A stretch of DNA of 64,000 bases from Crystallibacter permensis (GTDB lineage Bacteria; Actinomycetota; Actinomycetes; Actinomycetales; Micrococcaceae), in the NCBI RefSeq assembly GCF_025960875.1, contig NZ_JAODLR010000001.1, positions 62,001-126,000 on the forward strand. Direction: 5' to 3'. Numbering within the stretch: position 1 is the stretch's first letter; each line of letters starts with the position of its first letter. Of this stretch, positions 25,258 to 34,541 are shown in pieces. The translations under genes were made by a program, and so were the position numbers. The notes below the pieces were generated by a model. The model did not search any database, was not told where the DNA came from, and saw nothing but the letters and a program-made list of their open reading frames with translations.

Positions 25258-25989
25258 ATGGAAAGCAATTTCGAAGCGCTGGCAGAGGCGTGGCCGAGGA
25301 TCCTGGACGGGTTGTGGATTACCCTTCAGCTGACCCTCGGCGGCGCCCTGCTGGCGATGGTTATTGCCGTGGTCCTCGGCCTGGGCTCGCGGCTGCACAA
25401 CATTGTGCTCCGCGGCCTGTGCCGGGCGATCATGGAATTTTTCCGCGGCACTTCGCTGGTAGTCCAGCTGTTCTTCTTCTTCTTCGTTCTGCCGCAGCTG
25501 GGGCTGGCGCTGCCGGCGATGGTCTGCGGCATCCTCGGCCTCGGGCTCAACTACGGTGCCTACGCGGCCGAGGTAGTGCGCGGATCCATCAATTCGGTTC
25601 CGACTGGGCAATGGGAAGCCACGACGGCGTTGAGCATGTCCAAATCGCAGCAGATGATCCGTGTCATCTTCCCGCAGGCCTGGGCACTGATGATTCCCTC
25701 GCTCACGAACTACCTCATCCACATGCTCAAGGGCACGGCAATCGTCAGCTTCATCACCCTCGCCGACCTGACCTACCACACCGAACAGCTGCGCGAACAG
25801 ACGGACACCTTCTTCGCCTACGGCGTGAGCCTGGTGATCTACTTCGTCATCGCGTACATCCTGACGCTGATCATGAACGCTCTTGAGGTACGGGCCAAAC
25901 ACCGCCTCGGCCGCGGCGAATCGCTGCGCGAGGCGCTGACCCCGAAGACTCCGGAGACCGCCGCAGCGGAAGGAGGCCGCAAAGCATGA
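25258..25989 (+). CDS. ehuC: ABC transporter permease, EhuC-like
   Basis: A 243-residue inner-membrane subunit of the polar-amino-acid importer family, with about five membrane segments. It has the conserved EFFRGTSLVVQLFFFFFVLP segment and the EAA loop ATTALSMSKSQQMIRVIFPQ that docks the ATPase. It begins nine bases after ehuB and overlaps ehuD by four bases, so both permeases are translationally coupled and probably form a heterodimer. Confidence 0.85.
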   Translation: MESNFEALAEAWPRILDGLWITLQLTLGGALLAMVIAVVLGLGSRLHNIVLRGLCRAIMEFFRGTSLVVQLFFFFFVLPQLGLALPAMVCGILGLGLNYGAYAAEVVRGSINSVPTGQWEATTALSMSKSQQMIRVIFPQAWALMIPSLTNYLIHMLKGTAIVSFITLADLTYHTEQLREQTDTFFAYGVSLVIYFVIAYILTLIMNALEVRAKHRLGRGESLREALTPKTPETAAAEGGRKA

Positions 25990-26639
25990 ACGGCTTATGG
26001 GATTGGGACGCCGCCTGGGCGGTATTGCCCGAACTGCTCCTGGCCTTCGTCCAGGTCACCCTAATTGTCACCGTCCTGAGCACCGCCATCGCGGCCGTGC
26101 TCGGACTCTTCATCGCGATCCTGCGCATGTCGGTGCCGAAACCGATTGCCGCCGTCATCACTTTCATCGGCGACTTCATCCGGATGACGCCGATCGTGGT
26201 GCAGCTGCTGTTCGCTTACTGGACCTTCCTGACCATCGAGCCGCTGACCATCGGCATCGTGGTCTTCGGTATCCACTACTCCACCTACATGGCCGAGGTC
26301 TACCGGGCCGGCATTGACTCGGTTCCCAAGGGCCAGTGGGAGGCAACCACCGCGCTGTCCATGTCGAAGCGGCGGGCCTGGACTGCCGTTATCGTTCCAC
26401 AGGCCCTGCGGGCAACGGTTCCGGCGTTGGGCAACTACGCCATTTCGATGTTCAAGGACACCCCGTTCCTGCTGACCATCGGCGTGGTGGAAATGGTCCG
26501 GGCCGGGCTCACGTTCGGCGGCAACAACTTCAGATATATGGAGGCCATCACCCTGGCCGGCGTGATTTTCCTGCTGGCCAGCTACCCGACCTCCCTGCTC
26601 ATCTCCAGATTGGAAAAGCGCCTTGCCTACAACTACTGA
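25986..26639 (+). CDS. ehuD: ABC transporter permease, EhuD-like
   Basis: The 217-residue second permease. It shows FIRMTPIVVQLLFAYW, SVPKGQWEATTALSMSKRRA (EAA loop) and IVPQALRATVPALGNY. About five membrane segments are evident. It overlaps both neighbours: four bases with ehuC and about 17 with the ATPase gene. Confidence 0.85.
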   Translation: MNGLWDWDAAWAVLPELLLAFVQVTLIVTVLSTAIAAVLGLFIAILRMSVPKPIAAVITFIGDFIRMTPIVVQLLFAYWTFLTIEPLTIGIVVFGIHYSTYMAEVYRAGIDSVPKGQWEATTALSMSKRRAWTAVIVPQALRATVPALGNYAISMFKDTPFLLTIGVVEMVRAGLTFGGNNFRYMEAITLAGVIFLLASYPTSLLISRLEKRLAYNY

Positions 26640-27468
26640 CCCCCACGCCGCGGCCGGTGACGGCACCGCAGCCGCCGTTCCGGCCATCAGGTTCGAGAAT
26701 GTGGAGAAGCGGTTCGGCGACAACGTGGTCCTCAAGGACCTTAATTTCGAGGTGGCCAAGGGCGACCGCGTCACCCTGATCGGCCCCAGTGGCTCCGGCA
26801 AGACCACCATTCTCCGCCTGGTCATGACCTTGGAGAGCCTCAGCGACGGGTATATCTACATCGACGGCGAGCCGCTCACCCACGAGCTGCGCGATGGCAA
26901 GCGCGTTGCGCGCAGCGAGAAGGCCCAGAAGCAGATCCGCAAGCGCATCGGCATGGTTTTCCAGCAGTTCAACCTGTTTCCCAACATGACCGTGCTGGAA
27001 AACATCATCGAGGCGCCTGTCCATGTGCTCGGCCAGTCCAAGGCGGAGGCTACCAAGCGCGCCATGGAACTGCTCGAAAGCGTGGGGCTTCCGGGCAAGG
27101 CCAACGCCCATCCGCTGCAGCTGTCCGGCGGCCAGCAGCAGCGCGTCGCGATTGCGCGCGCCCTGGCCATGGATCCGGACATCCTGCTGCTGGACGAGGT
27201 CACCTCGGCGCTGGACCCGGAAATTGTGGGCGAAGTGCTCGGCATTCTGCGCCACATTGCCGAAACCACCGACATCACCATGCTGATCGTCACGCACGAG
27301 ATGCAGTTCGCCCGCGATGTTTCCAACCGGGTGATGATGTTCGACGGCGGCCGCGTGGTGGAAGAGGCCACGCCGGACGTCATGTTCACTAACCCGCAGC
27401 ACGAGCGGACGCAGGCATTCCTGCACGCGGTGCTCGGCAGCGGCGACGGCCACATCGGCACACACTGA
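26623..27468 (+). CDS. ehuA: ABC transporter ATP-binding protein, EhuA-like
   Basis: A 281-residue ATPase. Walker A is GPSGSGKTT, the Q-loop is in GMVFQQFNLFPNMTVLENI, the signature is LSGGQQQRVAIARAL, Walker B is ILLLDEVTSALDP and the switch His is in VTHEMQFARDV. The helical insertion between Walker A and the Q-loop (LTHELRDGKRVARSEKAQK) is longer than in GlnQ and resembles EhuA. The start appears to be TTG 26623 inside ehuD. A terminator follows. Confidence 0.88.
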   Translation: MPTTTDPHAAAGDGTAAAVPAIRFENVEKRFGDNVVLKDLNFEVAKGDRVTLIGPSGSGKTTILRLVMTLESLSDGYIYIDGEPLTHELRDGKRVARSEKAQKQIRKRIGMVFQQFNLFPNMTVLENIIEAPVHVLGQSKAEATKRAMELLESVGLPGKANAHPLQLSGGQQQRVAIARALAMDPDILLLDEVTSALDPEIVGEVLGILRHIAETTDITMLIVTHEMQFARDVSNRVMMFDGGRVVEEATPDVMFTNPQHERTQAFLHAVLGSGDGHIGTH

Positions 27469-27482
27469 CACCGATAAAACCC

Positions 27483-27536
27483 AACCAACGACGGCGGCAA
27501 CTGCCGCGCGTAAGCCGGTCCGCCGCCGTCGTGGTT
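27483..27536 (+). terminator. Terminator of the ehu-like operon
   Basis: AACCAACGACGGCGGC (27483-27498) pairs with GCCGCCGTCGTGGTT (27522-27536), with one bulge, 15 bases after ehuA; GATTTTCC follows. Confidence 0.7.
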
Positions 27537-27720
27537 CCTGATTTTCCGAAGGTCACACTGGCCTGTTTGTTCAAATCTATTCACCGCGGGTAGCTCCGCG
27601 GCGCTAGACTTTCCTTGCCGAGTGCGTCTGCAGCCGACGCGTATCCATCGGCAGATTTCCCAATTGCCTACCGTGCCCGGCTGCCGGTCGGCGCCAATCC
27701 AGGAGTTGTTTAGAGAGCGC

Positions 27721-29007
27721 ATGAGCTTGATAGTGCAGAAGTTTGGTGGTTCCTCAGTATCGGACGCCGAAGGCATCAAGCGGGTTGCCCAGCGCGTGGT
27801 CGACACGCAGGCTGCCGGCAACGAAGTTGTGGTTGTTGTGTCCGCGATGGGCGACACCACCGACGAGCTGCTTGATCTTGCTGACCAGATTACCTCCGCC
27901 CCCAGCGCACGCGAGATGGATATGCTGCTGAGCGCCGGCGAACGAATTTCCATGTCCCTGCTGGCCATGGCTATCCAGGAGCAGGGCGCCACGGCCCAGT
28001 CCTTCACCGGCAGCCAGGCCGGCATGATTACCGATGCCATCCACGGCAAGGCCCGCATCATTGATGTCTCCCCGCACCGGGTGAAGACGGCGCTGGAGAA
28101 GGGCGACATCGCGATTGTTGCCGGCTTCCAAGGCATGAGCCGCGAAAGTCAGGACATCACCACGCTGGGCCGCGGCGGTTCCGACACCACCGCAGTGGCA
28201 CTGGCCGCGGCGCTGGACGCCGATTCCTGCGAGATCTACACGGACGTCGACGGCATCTACACCGCGGATCCCCGCGTCGTCACCAACGCGCAGAAGATCG
28301 ACGAGATCTCCAGCGAGGAAATGCTGGAAATGGCAGCCTCGGGATCCAAGATCCTGCACCTGCGCTGCGTGGAATACGCCCGCCGCTTCGGTGTCCCGCT
28401 GCACGTGCGCTCGTCGTTCAGCACCAACGAAGGGACCTGGGTGCTGCCCAGCCCCGACGACAAGATCAAGATCCAAGAGGGAGAACCCATGGAACAGCCC
28501 ATCATTTCCGGAGTGGCCCATGACCGTTCCGAAGCCAAGGTCACCATCATCGGCGTGCCCGACATCCCCGGCAAGGCGGCAGAGCTGTTCGGCATTGTTG
28601 CCGGCGCCCACTCCAACATCGACATGATCGTGCAGAACGTTTCCACCAAGGGAACCGGCAAGACGGACATCTCGTTCACGCTTCCCATGGTGGAGGGGAA
28701 GGAAGCCTTGGAAGCGCTCCGGGCCTCCCAGGACGTGGTTGGGTTCGACAGCATCGACTACAACGACCAGGTGGGCAAGCTGTCCCTGATCGGTGCGGGC
28801 ATGCGCTCCAACCCCGGCGTTTCCTACAAGTTCTTCGATGCCCTGCACAAGGCGGGCGTGAACGTGGACATGATCTCCACGTCCGAGATCCGCATCTCGA
28901 TCGTCACCCACGCCGATCTGCTGGACACCGCCGTGCGCGCCGTCCATGCTGCCTTCGGCCTGGACACCGAGGACGAGGCCACCGTGTACGGCGGCACTGG
29001 ACGCTGA
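27721..29007 (+). CDS. lysC: Aspartokinase (alpha subunit)
   Basis: Phosphorylates aspartate, the entry step to lysine, threonine, methionine and diaminopimelate. The 428-residue protein begins [12 protein letters not shown], has [34 protein letters not shown] and [11 protein letters not shown] in the kinase domain, and two ACT domains ([37 protein letters not shown]) that sense lysine and threonine. ATG 27721 gives the canonical start. asd does not follow; a strong terminator ends the unit. A probable internal start for a beta subunit lies at 28489. Confidence 0.96.
   Translation: MSLIVQKFGGSSVSDAEGIKRVAQRVVDTQAAGNEVVVVVSAMGDTTDELLDLADQITSAPSAREMDMLLSAGERISMSLLAMAIQEQGATAQSFTGSQAGMITDAIHGKARIIDVSPHRVKTALEKGDIAIVAGFQGMSRESQDITTLGRGGSDTTAVALAAALDADSCEIYTDVDGIYTADPRVVTNAQKIDEISSEEMLEMAASGSKILHLRCVEYARRFGVPLHVRSSFSTNEGTWVLPSPDDKIKIQEGEPMEQPIISGVAHDRSEAKVTIIGVPDIPGKAAELFGIVAGAHSNIDMIVQNVSTKGTGKTDISFTLPMVEGKEALEALRASQDVVGFDSIDYNDQVGKLSLIGAGMRSNPGVSYKFFDALHKAGVNVDMISTSEIRISIVTHADLLDTAVRAVHAAFGLDTEDEATVYGGTGR
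28475..28491 (+). promoter_or_regulatory. Internal ribosome site for an aspartokinase beta subunit
   Basis: GAGGGAGA followed after four bases by ATG (28489) would start an in-frame 172-residue product made of both ACT domains. Corynebacterial and Bacillus lysC genes encode alpha and beta subunits by the same in-frame arrangement. Confidence 0.7.
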
Positions 29008-29026
29008 TCCGCCACTGACCAAAACG

Positions 29027-29076
29027 AAGACCGACGGCGGTCCCGCTTTACGCAGGAACCGCCGTCGGTCTTTTTT
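29027..29076 (+). terminator. Terminator of lysC
   Basis: AGACCGACGGCGGT and ACCGCCGTCGGTCT pair perfectly over 14 bp, followed by TTTTTT. Confidence 0.9.
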
Positions 29077-29097
29077 GTTGGCTAGTTGGATTTGGCC

Positions 29098-29316
29098 TCA
29101 GGTCACGTTACGGTGTTTGCGGATTGCATAGGCATGGCCTTCGGCGTCCCGCTCCACCTCAATTTCCGCAAGCTGCTCTTCCGAGGCCTTTTCGGCGTCG
29201 TCGTGCTTGTGGACCACTGGGGTATCAGAATCAATCCGGTCTGCTGGACCCCACACTTTGGCGGCCTCCGCGGTTATACGCATGAATGTGCGGAGGAAGC
29301 GCGAATTCTCAGCCAT
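29098..29316 (-). CDS. Small conserved protein, paralogue of its upstream neighbour
   Basis: I do not recognise a function. The 72-residue protein has RFLRTFMRITAEAAKVWGPADR near the N-terminus and ends ERDAEGHAYAIRKHRNV. Its charged, soluble composition suggests a cytoplasmic protein. ATG 29316 has GAAGGTG six bases upstream. The neighbour at 29368-29577 has the same layout (RFM-x-x-T...GPA; R-x-x-G-x-x-Y), so the two look like a tandem duplication. Confidence 0.7.
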   Translation of the reverse strand: MAENSRFLRTFMRITAEAAKVWGPADRIDSDTPVVHKHDDAEKASEEQLAEIEVERDAEGHAYAIRKHRNVT

Positions 29317-29367
29317 CTGAATCACCTTCTTGACGAGGCTGTTATCCGTATGACCAGTGTACGACTT

Positions 29368-29577
29368 CTACTGCTTTTTGGGCACGATGTAGGTACTGCC
29401 GTCCGCCCGGCGCACCGTTTCCCACTGCGCCGCGTCCGCTTCGCGTTCCTGCAGCAGGCGCCGGTTGTCCTCGGTCATGGGATGGTCCACGCCGCTCTTT
29501 TGCGCGGGGCCCAAGATCATGCGAAGTTTGCCGGTGAAGTTCATGAACCTCTGCACCGAGTTCTTCTTGCCGGCCAT
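29368..29577 (-). CDS. Small conserved protein, first copy of the tandem pair
   Basis: A 69-residue protein of unknown function with VQRFMNFTGKLRMILGPAQ in the N-terminal third and RRADGSTYIVPKKQ at the end. ATG 29577 was chosen for the AGGGGGCC ribosome site seven bases upstream; a longer frame to 29631 runs toward the OhrR promoter. It is divergent from ohrR and in line with its paralogue 52 bases downstream. Confidence 0.7.
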   Translation of the reverse strand: MAGKKNSVQRFMNFTGKLRMILGPAQKSGVDHPMTEDNRRLLQEREADAAQWETVRRADGSTYIVPKKQ

Positions 29578-29641
29578 TGTGGGCCCCCTTACGTCTGCTC
29601 CGCCAATTGGAATGATTCCTTCTTCCAGCATAGGCTAACAC

Positions 29642-29653
29642 TTAGTGCGCTAA
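29642..29653. promoter_or_regulatory. Candidate OhrR operator
   Basis: TTAGTGCGCTAA matches its own complement at 10 of 12 positions and lies 24 bases before the OhrR start. It sits in a divergent gap shared with the small-protein gene. Confidence 0.4.
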
Positions 29654-29676
29654 CTATTTGAAGGGATGTGATCCGT

Positions 29677-30132
29677 ATGACCGCAGCCGTACACCGGGAC
29701 GAGGACCTGCTGCTCGAACACCAGCTCTGCTTCGCTTTGTCAGTAGCCTCCCGCAGCGTGATCGGCGCTTATAAACCGGTCCTCGAGAAACTCGGCATCA
29801 CCCATCCCCAGTACCTGGTGATGCTGGCGCTGTGGGAAAAAAGCCCCCGGATGGTCAAGGATCTTGGCGAAGCCCTGGCCCAGGAGCCCGCCACGCTCTC
29901 GCCGATGCTCAAGCGGCTCGAAGCCGCCGGACTCATCACCCGTGACCGGATACCGGGGAACGAACGCGCCCTGGCCATCGGACTGACGGTGAAGGGCAAA
30001 GCTTTGCGGGAAGATGCCCTGTCCGTGCCGGGCGCCATGTTGCAGCGGCTCGGGCTGGACCGCGAGCAGCTGGTGGCGCTCAACGAGTCCATGCGGGATC
30101 TGATTACCGCCGCTCAGGCCGCCGCGCACTGA
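29677..30132 (+). CDS. ohrR: OhrR-type MarR regulator
   Basis: A 151-residue organic-peroxide-sensing repressor. The reactive cysteine lies at residue 18 in LLLEHQLCFALSVASR, as in Bacillus OhrR, followed by YKPVLEKLGITHPQYLVMLALWE and the winged helix LGEALAQEPATLSPMLKRLEAAGLI. Its usual partner, the peroxidase gene ohr, is not in view, so its target may be the divergent small-protein genes or lie elsewhere. ATG 29677 was preferred over GTG 29668, which would sit on the ribosome site. Confidence 0.88.
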   Translation: MTAAVHRDEDLLLEHQLCFALSVASRSVIGAYKPVLEKLGITHPQYLVMLALWEKSPRMVKDLGEALAQEPATLSPMLKRLEAAGLITRDRIPGNERALAIGLTVKGKALREDALSVPGAMLQRLGLDREQLVALNESMRDLITAAQAAAH

Positions 30133-30138
30133 GCCGTA

Positions 30139-30172
30139 GGCGGAGGCCGGCGGCTTCCCGCCGGCCTCCGCC
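30139..30172. terminator. Bidirectional terminator between ohrR and the subtilase
   Basis: A perfect 15-bp stem (30139-30153 and 30158-30172) with a CTTC loop lies between convergent genes. Confidence 0.8.
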
Positions 30173-30198
30173 GCTTTGCTGTTGGTACGGCCGCTCCG

Positions 30199-33100
30199 CT
30201 ACGGGACGTTCACGGTCAGTGCGGTGCGGGCACTGTCACCGAACCGGACCAGCCCAACCCAACTGCCTGATCCCAGGCCAGCCCAGTTGGCCTCAACGGA
30301 ACCGGCTTCCCCGTTGGCCAGTTCCAGCGGATCCGGGCTTACCGTCAGGTTGCCCGCGTCGCCGGCCAGGGCCACCGTGTTGACTGTTCCGGTACTTGTA
30401 GTGGCACCGTCGGAGATGCCCCAAAGATGCCCGATCACCTGGTACGTGCCGGGTTTCGGCTTGTTCAGCACCAAGGTCTCGCTGGAGCCGGCCGTTGCCT
30501 GCGTCAGTTGTTCACCGGCGGGAGTGATCACATAGAGGTCCCAGTCCGCGGTGGGAACTGCCGCGTTGATGGACATCTGGGCCATGGTGGCACCCTCGGG
30601 GACCACCAGGCTGGCGACCACCGCACTCTTTTGTGTGATGGCGTTCGGATCAGCGGTCCGTTCAGCCGTCATTGCGTTGGCCTTCGCCATGCCCTCCACG
30701 ACGACGTCGATGGGCTGGTCCGTTCCGGAAGTGACCTCAATGGCCGCCGAGCCTTCGCCCGCGGCCTCGTCAACCACAACGGTCTCCGGCGACAGCACTG
30801 CCACCGGCCGGACGGCGATCGGCGACGCCACCGAACGCTTGCCGTCCTGCCACGCCAGCTCGCCCATTGCGAACTTGCCGTATGCTGCGCCGTCGTTCTT
30901 GAAGGTCACCGTGAAGGAGGCCTCCTGGCCCTTCCGCAGCCTCAGCACCGAGGGCTCGACTGTGGCCTCGATACCCGGCAGATCAACGCTGGCCCGGTAG
31001 GTCCCGGATTTCAGCGCGGTCACCGAGCGGGTCACGGAAATTTCACCGGTCAGCGACCCCAGTGCAATCGAGGGCACGTTCAGGTCCTTGGCCTCGATGG
31101 CAAGGTCTTCGTCGAGCCCGATGTCGCCCACCGCGCCCTGCAGGAAGCCGTACCAGTCTTCGATGCCCGCGTCATAGACCAGCCCTGGGTCCGCCATCTG
31201 CCGGACGTCCACCTGGCCGGCGCCGGTGGCGAAGTTGTCCGTATTCGTTGTGCCGTCCTCGTTTACAAGATCGCCGGCCGTGGTCATCAGCGCGGACTTG
31301 ATCGTGGAGGGCGACCACAGCGGATTCTTGCCCAGCAGCAGGGCGCCGAAACCGGCAACATGCGGTGCGGCCATCGAGGTTCCGGACATGAAGCCGTAGT
31401 TCTCTCCGCCCTCAACGGGCGAGACACCGGCGAGCACATTGACGCCCGGGGCCGCGACGTCCGGCTTGAGCAGGTCTGACCCTACGGCCGTGGACGGGCC
31501 GCGCGAGGAGAACGCCGCCACCTGCGGCACCGGGCTGTCCGGCAGGCCGGTGGTATCCGAATCAACCAGAGCCGCGGTGAGTGACGGGTCCTGGGCGACC
31601 TTATCCTTGATGCCCGGGTCTCCGATGTGGACCGTCGGCACGGCATGGAGATCGAGGTCCAGGGAGCCGGGCACTGTGTTGACCAGGACCATGCCCACGC
31701 CCTCGGCCTGCTTCACCGCCACCGATTTCTCGGCGCGGGCGATAACGCCGCGGTCGCAGATGACGATCTTGCCGCGGACCTTGGCCGGGTCCAGTGAACC
31801 GGGGGTGCACAAGGCCGCGTCCTCCGGTTTGGCCGCGGCCGTGCCGGCGTCTTTGGACAGGACCAGGGCGGTCTGCCCCAGCTCGGAACTCATGATCGAC
31901 GTGCCGCGGTACTTGGTGCCGTCGGAGAGTTCAACCGTGCCCTGCAGCTCGTTGGAGAACGTGCTTGCCGCTACGGTAGTCAGCCACGGCGCGCTGTGGT
32001 TCACCGTAGTGTCGGCCGGGCCGGCATTGCCCGCGGCAGCGGAGACAAAGATGCCGACTTCGGCCGCGCTCAGGAAGGCCATCGACACTGGATCGATCAC
32101 CGAGTTGTTGTTGCCGGAAATGGAGTAGTTCAGCACATCCACTCCATCTTTGATTGCCTGTTCGATGGCAGCGATGGCGGCCGAGGAGTAGCAGCCACCG
32201 GTCGCAGCGTTGTTGTCCTGCCAGCAGATTTTGTAGACGGAGACCTTCGCCGCCGGCGCCACGCCGGAGCCGGTGCCGAAGTCCCGGCCGTCCACGTCGG
32301 CTTCCACACCGCTGTTGCCGGCGGCGGTTGAAGCGGTGTGGGTGCCGTGGCTGTTGAGGTCCAGAGGTGAAATGCTCTCCTTCGGGTGCCGGTTTTCCGG
32401 CGGCACGAACTTGAGGAAATCATCGGCGTAGTAGCGGGCGCTCAGGACCTTGCTGTTGCATTCGGCGCCGGTGAAACCCGAGCCGGCCGCACCGGTCTGG
32501 CATTCGCCGATGAAGGTGGAGCCGTCCGACTTGAGCATGGCGATCTTGCCCTCGCCGTTCAGGTAGGGCTCCCCGACCTTCGGCTTGCCCTTGAGCGCTG
32601 CCACTTCCCCGCCGGCAAGGAATTCATTCTGCGGGTGGTAACCGGTATCGATCACGCCGACCACAGTGCCCTTGCCCGCGTTCTTCTCCGAGCCGTACTG
32701 CTGGTTCCAGACGCCCTTCTTCCCGGGCAGCCCCAGGTAATCCACGCTGGAGTAGACCGGATGGTGCTGCTCGTCCTCGGTGACGGCGAGCACGCCGGGA
32801 GTCTTGGCGAGCGCGGCCGCCTGGACACCGGTCAGGTCCGCGGCGAATCCGTTCACGGCGGTGGTGAAGCTCCTGCGGATTTCCACGCCCTCCTCGGCCG
32901 CTACCGCCTGCTGCTTCTTCTTCAGGTGCTGCTGGTATTTCTTAGCGTTGGCGTTGCCAACGTCCAGTTTGCGGCCCTTCTCCGGTTTGGTGGCAGCGAT
33001 ACCCGCCACCCCGCCGTCGTATGTTGCCACGGGCTGCGCTTCGAGCATGACGATGTAGTGCCCGTCCTGGTAGAGCTCGGGCACCTCCGCCAGCGGGGAG

Positions 33101-33243
33101 GTTTGAATCGTGGTGGATATGGTGGGAGGTGCTGCTGCGGCCGGTGCGGCCACGCCGGAAACTAGCAGCGGCAGCCCCAGTGCGAGTGCAGTGGCGGCGC
33201 GGATGCTGCGCCGCCGCACAAAGCTGTTGCTTTGCATGGTCAT
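30199..33243 (-). CDS. Secreted subtilisin-like serine protease (S8)
   Basis: A 1014-residue exported peptidase. The signal peptide has a basic start (FVRRRSIRAA), a hydrophobic core and AAPAAAA. An inhibitor I9 propeptide follows (YIVMLEAQPVA to TEDEQ). The catalytic triad is Asp199 (VIDTG), His299 (SHGTHT) and Ser623 (GTSMAAP); Asn in SAAAGNAG is the oxyanion residue. A PA domain is inserted between His and Ser (about residues 430-570). C-terminal Fn3-like and pre-peptidase-like domains follow. No membrane anchor or sortase motif is seen. An SSI-like lipoprotein gene lies 1.3 kb away. Confidence 0.95.
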   Translation of the reverse strand: MTMQSNSFVRRRSIRAATALALGLPLLVSGVAAPAAAAPPTISTTIQTSPLAEVPELYQDGHYIVMLEAQPVATYDGGVAGIAATKPEKGRKLDVGNANAKKYQQHLKKKQQAVAAEEGVEIRRSFTTAVNGFAADLTGVQAAALAKTPGVLAVTEDEQHHPVYSSVDYLGLPGKKGVWNQQYGSEKNAGKGTVVGVIDTGYHPQNEFLAGGEVAALKGKPKVGEPYLNGEGKIAMLKSDGSTFIGECQTGAAGSGFTGAECNSKVLSARYYADDFLKFVPPENRHPKESISPLDLNSHGTHTASTAAGNSGVEADVDGRDFGTGSGVAPAAKVSVYKICWQDNNAATGGCYSSAAIAAIEQAIKDGVDVLNYSISGNNNSVIDPVSMAFLSAAEVGIFVSAAAGNAGPADTTVNHSAPWLTTVAASTFSNELQGTVELSDGTKYRGTSIMSSELGQTALVLSKDAGTAAAKPEDAALCTPGSLDPAKVRGKIVICDRGVIARAEKSVAVKQAEGVGMVLVNTVPGSLDLDLHAVPTVHIGDPGIKDKVAQDPSLTAALVDSDTTGLPDSPVPQVAAFSSRGPSTAVGSDLLKPDVAAPGVNVLAGVSPVEGGENYGFMSGTSMAAPHVAGFGALLLGKNPLWSPSTIKSALMTTAGDLVNEDGTTNTDNFATGAGQVDVRQMADPGLVYDAGIEDWYGFLQGAVGDIGLDEDLAIEAKDLNVPSIALGSLTGEISVTRSVTALKSGTYRASVDLPGIEATVEPSVLRLRKGQEASFTVTFKNDGAAYGKFAMGELAWQDGKRSVASPIAVRPVAVLSPETVVVDEAAGEGSAAIEVTSGTDQPIDVVVEGMAKANAMTAERTADPNAITQKSAVVASLVVPEGATMAQMSINAAVPTADWDLYVITPAGEQLTQATAGSSETLVLNKPKPGTYQVIGHLWGISDGATTSTGTVNTVALAGDAGNLTVSPDPLELANGEAGSVEANWAGLGSGSWVGLVRFGDSARTALTVNVP

Positions 33244-33577
33244 GAGAAGGAAAGCCTTTCATCCTGTGGACCGAACCAACTTGATCCGCTCCCCAGGCCC
33301 GCCAGGCTGCCCGTCATCGGCGCAGAAACGATTCACCGAACGGCGTGCGATCCGGCTACGAAGCCGGCCCCCTTCCCCCCAACGGCGTGACCGAAGTCAC
33401 TTTGGCGGGCCTGTGAGCTCAAAATACAGCAGATATTTTTCTCAAAGAAGCCTTTCAGGTATTTCCGAATTACTTCCCTCACGGCGCCACCAATCCGTGA
33501 TCTGAGTCTAGCGCCGCGCCCGGGATAGTGATATAGGCGTAGTGATATGAGCGGCCCGGACCTGCGAGAATGGATGC
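33244..33577. other. Divergent promoter region of the subtilase and the glycosylase-like gene
   Basis: The 334-base gap has no gene. It is AT-richer than its surroundings near 33418-33450. TAGTGATAT occurs twice, at 33526-33534 and 33540-33548, just upstream of the rightward gene. The subtilase ribosome site AAGGAAAG-like element lies near 33246-33252 in complement. Confidence 0.5.
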
Positions 33578-34537
33578 ATGTGGCAAAGGCAGTTGATCCG
33601 GCCGGAAACCCTCGCGCCCGAGGAGTGGTTGCTCCGGGCGCAGGAGCACCAGTACAGGGCTGCCCGCTTTACGGAGCCCTATCTTCAGCGGCGTTCGGCC
33701 GGGCGCAAGCATCCCGTGGAGGACTTCCTCTTCACCTACTACAGCCACAAGCCCGGCCAGCTGCTGCGCTGGCATCCGGGCGCCGGCGTCGTCCTGACCG
33801 GCGGAGCCGCCGCGGAACGGCAGGGCTGGAAGTACTATCGCCCGCTTTCTGCCCGGGAATGCAGGGCGCTGGAACTGCCAAATGAGGGCCTGGCTAACGA
33901 GGGCGGTGCGGTCACCTTTGATCACGAAAAGTTCCGCCGGGAGCGGGCCGAGATCATCGCCTACGCGCGGGTCATCCTGGCCGGAACCGCCGCCCGTCCG
34001 GCGCGGTTCGCCTGCTTTGGACTGCATGAATGGGCCATGGCCTACAAGTCCCGGCTCAACGGGGTGCGGCACGAATACCTTGACCTGCGGCTCGGGGCCG
34101 AAGGAACGGACACCGTGGTGGAGGAAAGCCGGATCGGCTGCTCGCACTTCGACGCCTACCGCTTCTACACACCCCAGGCCGCGCCGCTGAACACGCTGCG
34201 GCCCACCCGCGAGAACCAGCGGGACATGGAACAGCCCGGCTGCCTGCACGCAAACATGGACCTGTACAAATGGGCCTACAAGCTCAGCCCCGCGCTGCCC
34301 AGCGAACTGGTGATGGACTGCTTCGAACTGTCCTGGCGGATCCGCGAAATGGACATGCAGGCCTCGCCGTACGATCTGGCCGCCTGGGGTTACGAGCCGA
34401 TCCGGATCGAAACAGCCGAGGGCCGGGCCCAGTACGCTGCAGCCCAGCGCGGCTTCTCGGAGGAATCCCAAAAACTGCGCGGCCGGCTGCTGGCCGCGCT
34501 GGAGAACATTGACAGTCTGGACCGTATGGACGGGTGA
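33578..34537 (+). CDS. Putative 3-methyladenine DNA glycosylase-like protein
   Basis: A 319-residue protein of an actinobacterial family that databases label 3-methyladenine DNA glycosylase; I recognise the family but no verified catalytic motif. Conserved parts are FLFTYYSHKPGQLLRWHPGAG, FACFGLHEWAMAYK, RIGCSHFDAYRFYTPQA, QPGCLHANMDLYKWAYKL and SWRIREMDMQASPYDL. The Cys/His-rich blocks could bind metal, and the label may be wrong. The SSI-like lipoprotein gene follows four bases later, so they probably share a transcript. Confidence 0.6.
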   Translation: MWQRQLIRPETLAPEEWLLRAQEHQYRAARFTEPYLQRRSAGRKHPVEDFLFTYYSHKPGQLLRWHPGAGVVLTGGAAAERQGWKYYRPLSARECRALELPNEGLANEGGAVTFDHEKFRRERAEIIAYARVILAGTAARPARFACFGLHEWAMAYKSRLNGVRHEYLDLRLGAEGTDTVVEESRIGCSHFDAYRFYTPQAAPLNTLRPTRENQRDMEQPGCLHANMDLYKWAYKLSPALPSELVMDCFELSWRIREMDMQASPYDLAAWGYEPIRIETAEGRAQYAAAQRGFSEESQKLRGRLLAALENIDSLDRMDG

Positions 34538-34541
34538 GATC

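Noticed and set aside
25980-26640. Possible second binding-protein or frameshift around the ehuC/ehuD/ehuA overlaps
   Set aside because: The overlaps of four and about 17 bases are normal coupling; all three products are full length.
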